Positions 61,976 through 64,000 of a stretch of 64,000 nt of DNA are shown here, piece after piece. The stretch lies in contig NZ_MASJ01000014.1 of the NCBI RefSeq assembly GCF_001700315.1, positions 1 through 64,000 on the forward strand, given 5' to 3'. Position 1 is the stretch's first letter. Each line of letters opens with the position of its first letter. The position numbers and the translations under genes are program-made. This stretch comes from Caryophanon tenue. GTDB taxonomy: Bacteria > Bacillota > Bacilli > Bacillales_A > Planococcaceae. Under the pieces are notes generated by a model. It did not search any database and had not been told where the DNA came from. It saw only the letters and a list, made by a program, of their open reading frames with translations.

Positions 61976-62831
61976 AAAAAATCGTCTCCTGTTCAAGCTG
62001 CGAAATGAATTGGTCAGCCGTTGCAGGTGCGACGTGCTGATTGTATTCGTCAAAGCTAATATGAAACAGCAATGTTACCTTTTTCCCGTTCAATAATGTA
62101 TGCTCGGTCAATTGTTGCTGTAATTTTTCAATCACGCGCTCTACATCTTTTCTCGGTGTTTCGACAAGTAAAAAAGCAAATTTTGAATCATTAAAGCGAT
62201 ATTTATAATCAGATGTTCTCAACACTTGATTGACGTTATGCGCCAGTGCTTGCAATAAATGTTGCATTTCTTTTTCACCATATGCTTGTAGAAACTCTTT
62301 ATGATGGTCGAACGATAAAAACAATAGTGTAAAACAGCCACCATGTCGGTCAATTCGTTTAATCTCACGTGCCACTTCTTGCTGCATCCGCTTCTCATTA
62401 TCAAAATGCGTTGTCACATCAACTGCAACAAGTGCATCAATTTGTTGTTGCATCGCTTGCTGTTGTTGCATAAAACGGCTAAACACTTGCTGAATATAAC
62501 TGGCAGACGCCACCGTTAAAACGAGACCTATCATAAAAATCGCAAATGCAACTAGTGAAAATTGTTGAGTGAGTAACCAATCTTGCCCTGCTCCTGTCGT
62601 CGTTTGCCATATAATCCAGACGCCAAGTACAAACGCACTCACCATCGCGATAATGCCACCACCTACTAGACCGAAAAACAAAGTAATGCATACACTCACG
62701 ACAATGGCTACTACCATCGCTATGCCAATCGTCTGGAATGGTTGCAATAATATATAGCTACCTAGTAAAGCTGCCATTAAGAAAATAATCGCGATACATA
62801 CATATTTTTCATTCCGTAAAAATGCCTGCAT
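61965..62831 (-). CDS. degenerate GGDEF membrane protein (YdaK-like c-di-GMP receptor)
   Basis: 288 residues. Four or five N-terminal membrane helices (about 12-115), a coiled coil (MQQQQAMQQQIDALVAVD), then a GGDEF fold (about 135-285). The signature is lost: RFNDSKFAFLLV stands in place of the RxGGDEF loop, so no cyclase activity is expected. This is the layout of Bacillus YdaK, a receptor controlling ydaLMN exopolysaccharide synthesis. A YdaJ-like gene precedes it as in Bacillus. Its start lies within the end of the ydaJ-like gene. Confidence 0.82.
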   Translation of the reverse strand: MQAFLRNEKYVCIAIIFLMAALLGSYILLQPFQTIGIAMVVAIVVSVCITLFFGLVGGGIIAMVSAFVLGVWIIWQTTTGAGQDWLLTQQFSLVAFAIFMIGLVLTVASASYIQQVFSRFMQQQQAMQQQIDALVAVDVTTHFDNEKRMQQEVAREIKRIDRHGGCFTLLFLSFDHHKEFLQAYGEKEMQHLLQALAHNVNQVLRTSDYKYRFNDSKFAFLLVETPRKDVERVIEKLQQQLTEHTLLNGKKVTLLFHISFDEYNQHVAPATADQFISQLEQETIFYAM

Positions 62832-63875
62832 CTTGCCCTCTCCTTTCTACAATTGCTGGTAATACGTTATCGAACATATGCGTATCTTTTGAGAGAACAT
62901 CGATATAACCACCATAATAAGGGCTAGATGAATCATCTACGCGCAGTGTTTGAAGCTGCGACCATAACTGTTTTGCCACATCATCTTCATCTAACGTCAG
63001 CATCATCAAAATCGCTAACGCATACCGTACGCAACAGTTGGCTGTCCTTCACGCGCATCGTATCGTCCAAAAATACGACCATGTTCCGCTAACTGTCGTT
63101 TTGTAAAATCGACAAGCTGTGACACATCACCATGCCACTGCGCACGATAAAAACCAACATAATATTGGTCAATCATATTGACTTCTTCTTCAAATTGATA
63201 CGTATGTGAGGGGATATAATATGATTTTGGAAAAAAATACATTTCGTGCGAAGGTGCATCCACTAATATACGGCGATTTTTTTCATAATATTCTGACGCT
63301 AAAATGCCGACGCTTCGTAAATATTGGAAAGCTTCTGGCATCATATAACTCAATGTCACGCTATCATTTGCATACGCGCTATTTTCATCATAAAAATCGA
63401 CAAATACACCGTTGATCAATTGTCGTTGCACAATCGTTTTACCAATTGCTGTGGCGGTGTGTTCATAGTTTGCATCACCAAACTTTTGATCGGCATGATG
63501 CAATGCCATCATAATCCGAAAATCATCAATTAACGCATTAACCGTACTCACATTTTCCACTTCAATTATCCATGGAATGACCTGATGAGACGTATAGAAA
63601 TAACGTTGAAACACGTCAAATTGTTGACGAAATACTTGCTCATTGTTTACTTGCTGCAAATAATACATCCATAAGCCAATCGATTCTGATAAATATTCTT
63701 GTTGACGAGTTGTCATGTTCGAGCGAATCAAACCATTGTTCTTCACTAAATGGGTTGCAATAAACGCTTCCGTTATCGTCTGTGCTGGCATATGCGGTGC
63801 ACGAACCTCCTTCCATGCGCCAATAACAATAATTAGCACACTAATGATGAGAGAAAATCGTATATACTTGTTCAT
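62809..63875 (-). pseudogene. YdaJ-like glycosyl hydrolase gene with a frameshift
   Basis: The first part, 63875-63015, begins after TGAGGTG with a signal anchor (KYIRFSLIISVLIIVIGAW). It contains GLIRSNMTTRQQEYLSESIGLWMYYL, DDFRIMMALHHADQKFGD and a family GH8-like region to VAYGM. The second part, 63012-62809, in another frame, continues LAILMMLTLDEDDVAKQLW, SSPYYGGYIDVLS and PAIVERR. One base is missing near 63020-63023. Bacillus YdaJ is a GH8-like exopolysaccharide hydrolase in the ydaJKLMN operon. A sequencing error cannot be ruled out. Confidence 0.72.
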
Positions 63876-64000
63876 GCTACACCTCACGCCATATATTTTT
63901 ACAAAACATTATACATATCATGAATATATATTACTACTTACCATAATTTACTAACTTCTTTTTATAATTTAGTAGTAAAATAAGCCCTTTGTAATTATTT
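63876..64000. other. AT-rich upstream region of the ydaJ-like cluster
   Basis: No ORF. Probably holds the promoter of the minus-strand ydaJ-ydaK-like unit. Confidence 0.4.

Overview
The window looks like chromosomal DNA of a low-GC Gram-positive, motile, S-layer-bearing member of the Bacillales, most likely Planococcaceae (Lysinibacillus/Solibacillus/Caryophanon-like). The clues are several SLH-domain surface proteins, a flagellin, strong AGGAGG-type ribosome binding sites, two cobalamin riboswitches, Zur and CcpA operator-like sites, and many Bacillus-type families (HelD, YwcB/YwcA, ZagA, CspA-type protein, YdaJ/YdaK, Sir2). No rRNA, tRNA, CRISPR array, insertion sequence or prophage was recognised. 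The family-level assignment is an inference from gene content.

Layout. 1-4.4 kb: surface and motility genes (SLH protein with a poly-Asp tail running off the edge, flagellin, SLH-glucosaminidase, two tandem 48/52-residue paralogues). 4.7-14.2 kb: PAS-GGDEF-EAL enzyme, an unrecognised 485-residue protein, HelD plus a coupled small protein, a decayed 3-hydroxyacyl-CoA dehydrogenase, a GAF-LuxR regulator and a sulfurtransferase. 14.3-20 kb: an accessory stretch of small unrecognised proteins (one paralogous pair), a decayed spacer and a NERD-domain gene broken by two in-frame stops. 20.2-28.8 kb: frameshifted 7TM-GGDEF gene, SDR/TetR pair, small membrane proteins, AbgT transporter, GNAT, Sir2. 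29.5-34.5 kb: a duplicated DUF485-acetate symporter operon with cre-like sites, the copies separated by a HAD phosphatase. 34.6-38.4 kb: Zur-boxed ZagA-type GTPase, DUF1648 protein, another SLH protein, and a cold-shock gene with a long leader.

The most interesting region is 38.4-47.9 kb. A cobalamin riboswitch precedes six genes on the minus strand: two SLH-anchored secreted proteins with an alpha/alpha-toroid (one also carrying three DUF4430/transcobalamin-beta-like domains), a DUF4430 lipoprotein, and a complete ECF transporter (T, fused A-A', S). I read this as a cell-surface vitamin B12 capture-and-relay system built from the same two folds as animal intrinsic factor and transcobalamin. 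A second cobalamin riboswitch with a clear terminator sits in front of metE (B12-independent methionine synthase) at 49.3-52 kb, so B12 supply and B12 bypass are co-regulated. A membrane protein with three Ltp (phage superinfection-exclusion type) repeats lies between them.

52-64 kb: a UvrD-type helicase with a long N-terminal extension, a luciferase-like oxidoreductase, a GTP cyclohydrolase II-RibD-HAD cluster, a TPR-GGDEF protein, and a degraded ydaJ-ydaK-ydaL-like exopolysaccharide cluster. Four c-di-GMP-type genes occur in the window, but only some keep intact motifs. Several genes carry single-base frameshifts or nonsense codons; some may be assembly errors in homopolymers, others (internal deletions) are real decay. 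A family of hairpins with an ATCCTTCAGC / GCTGAAGGAT stem recurs at gene ends.
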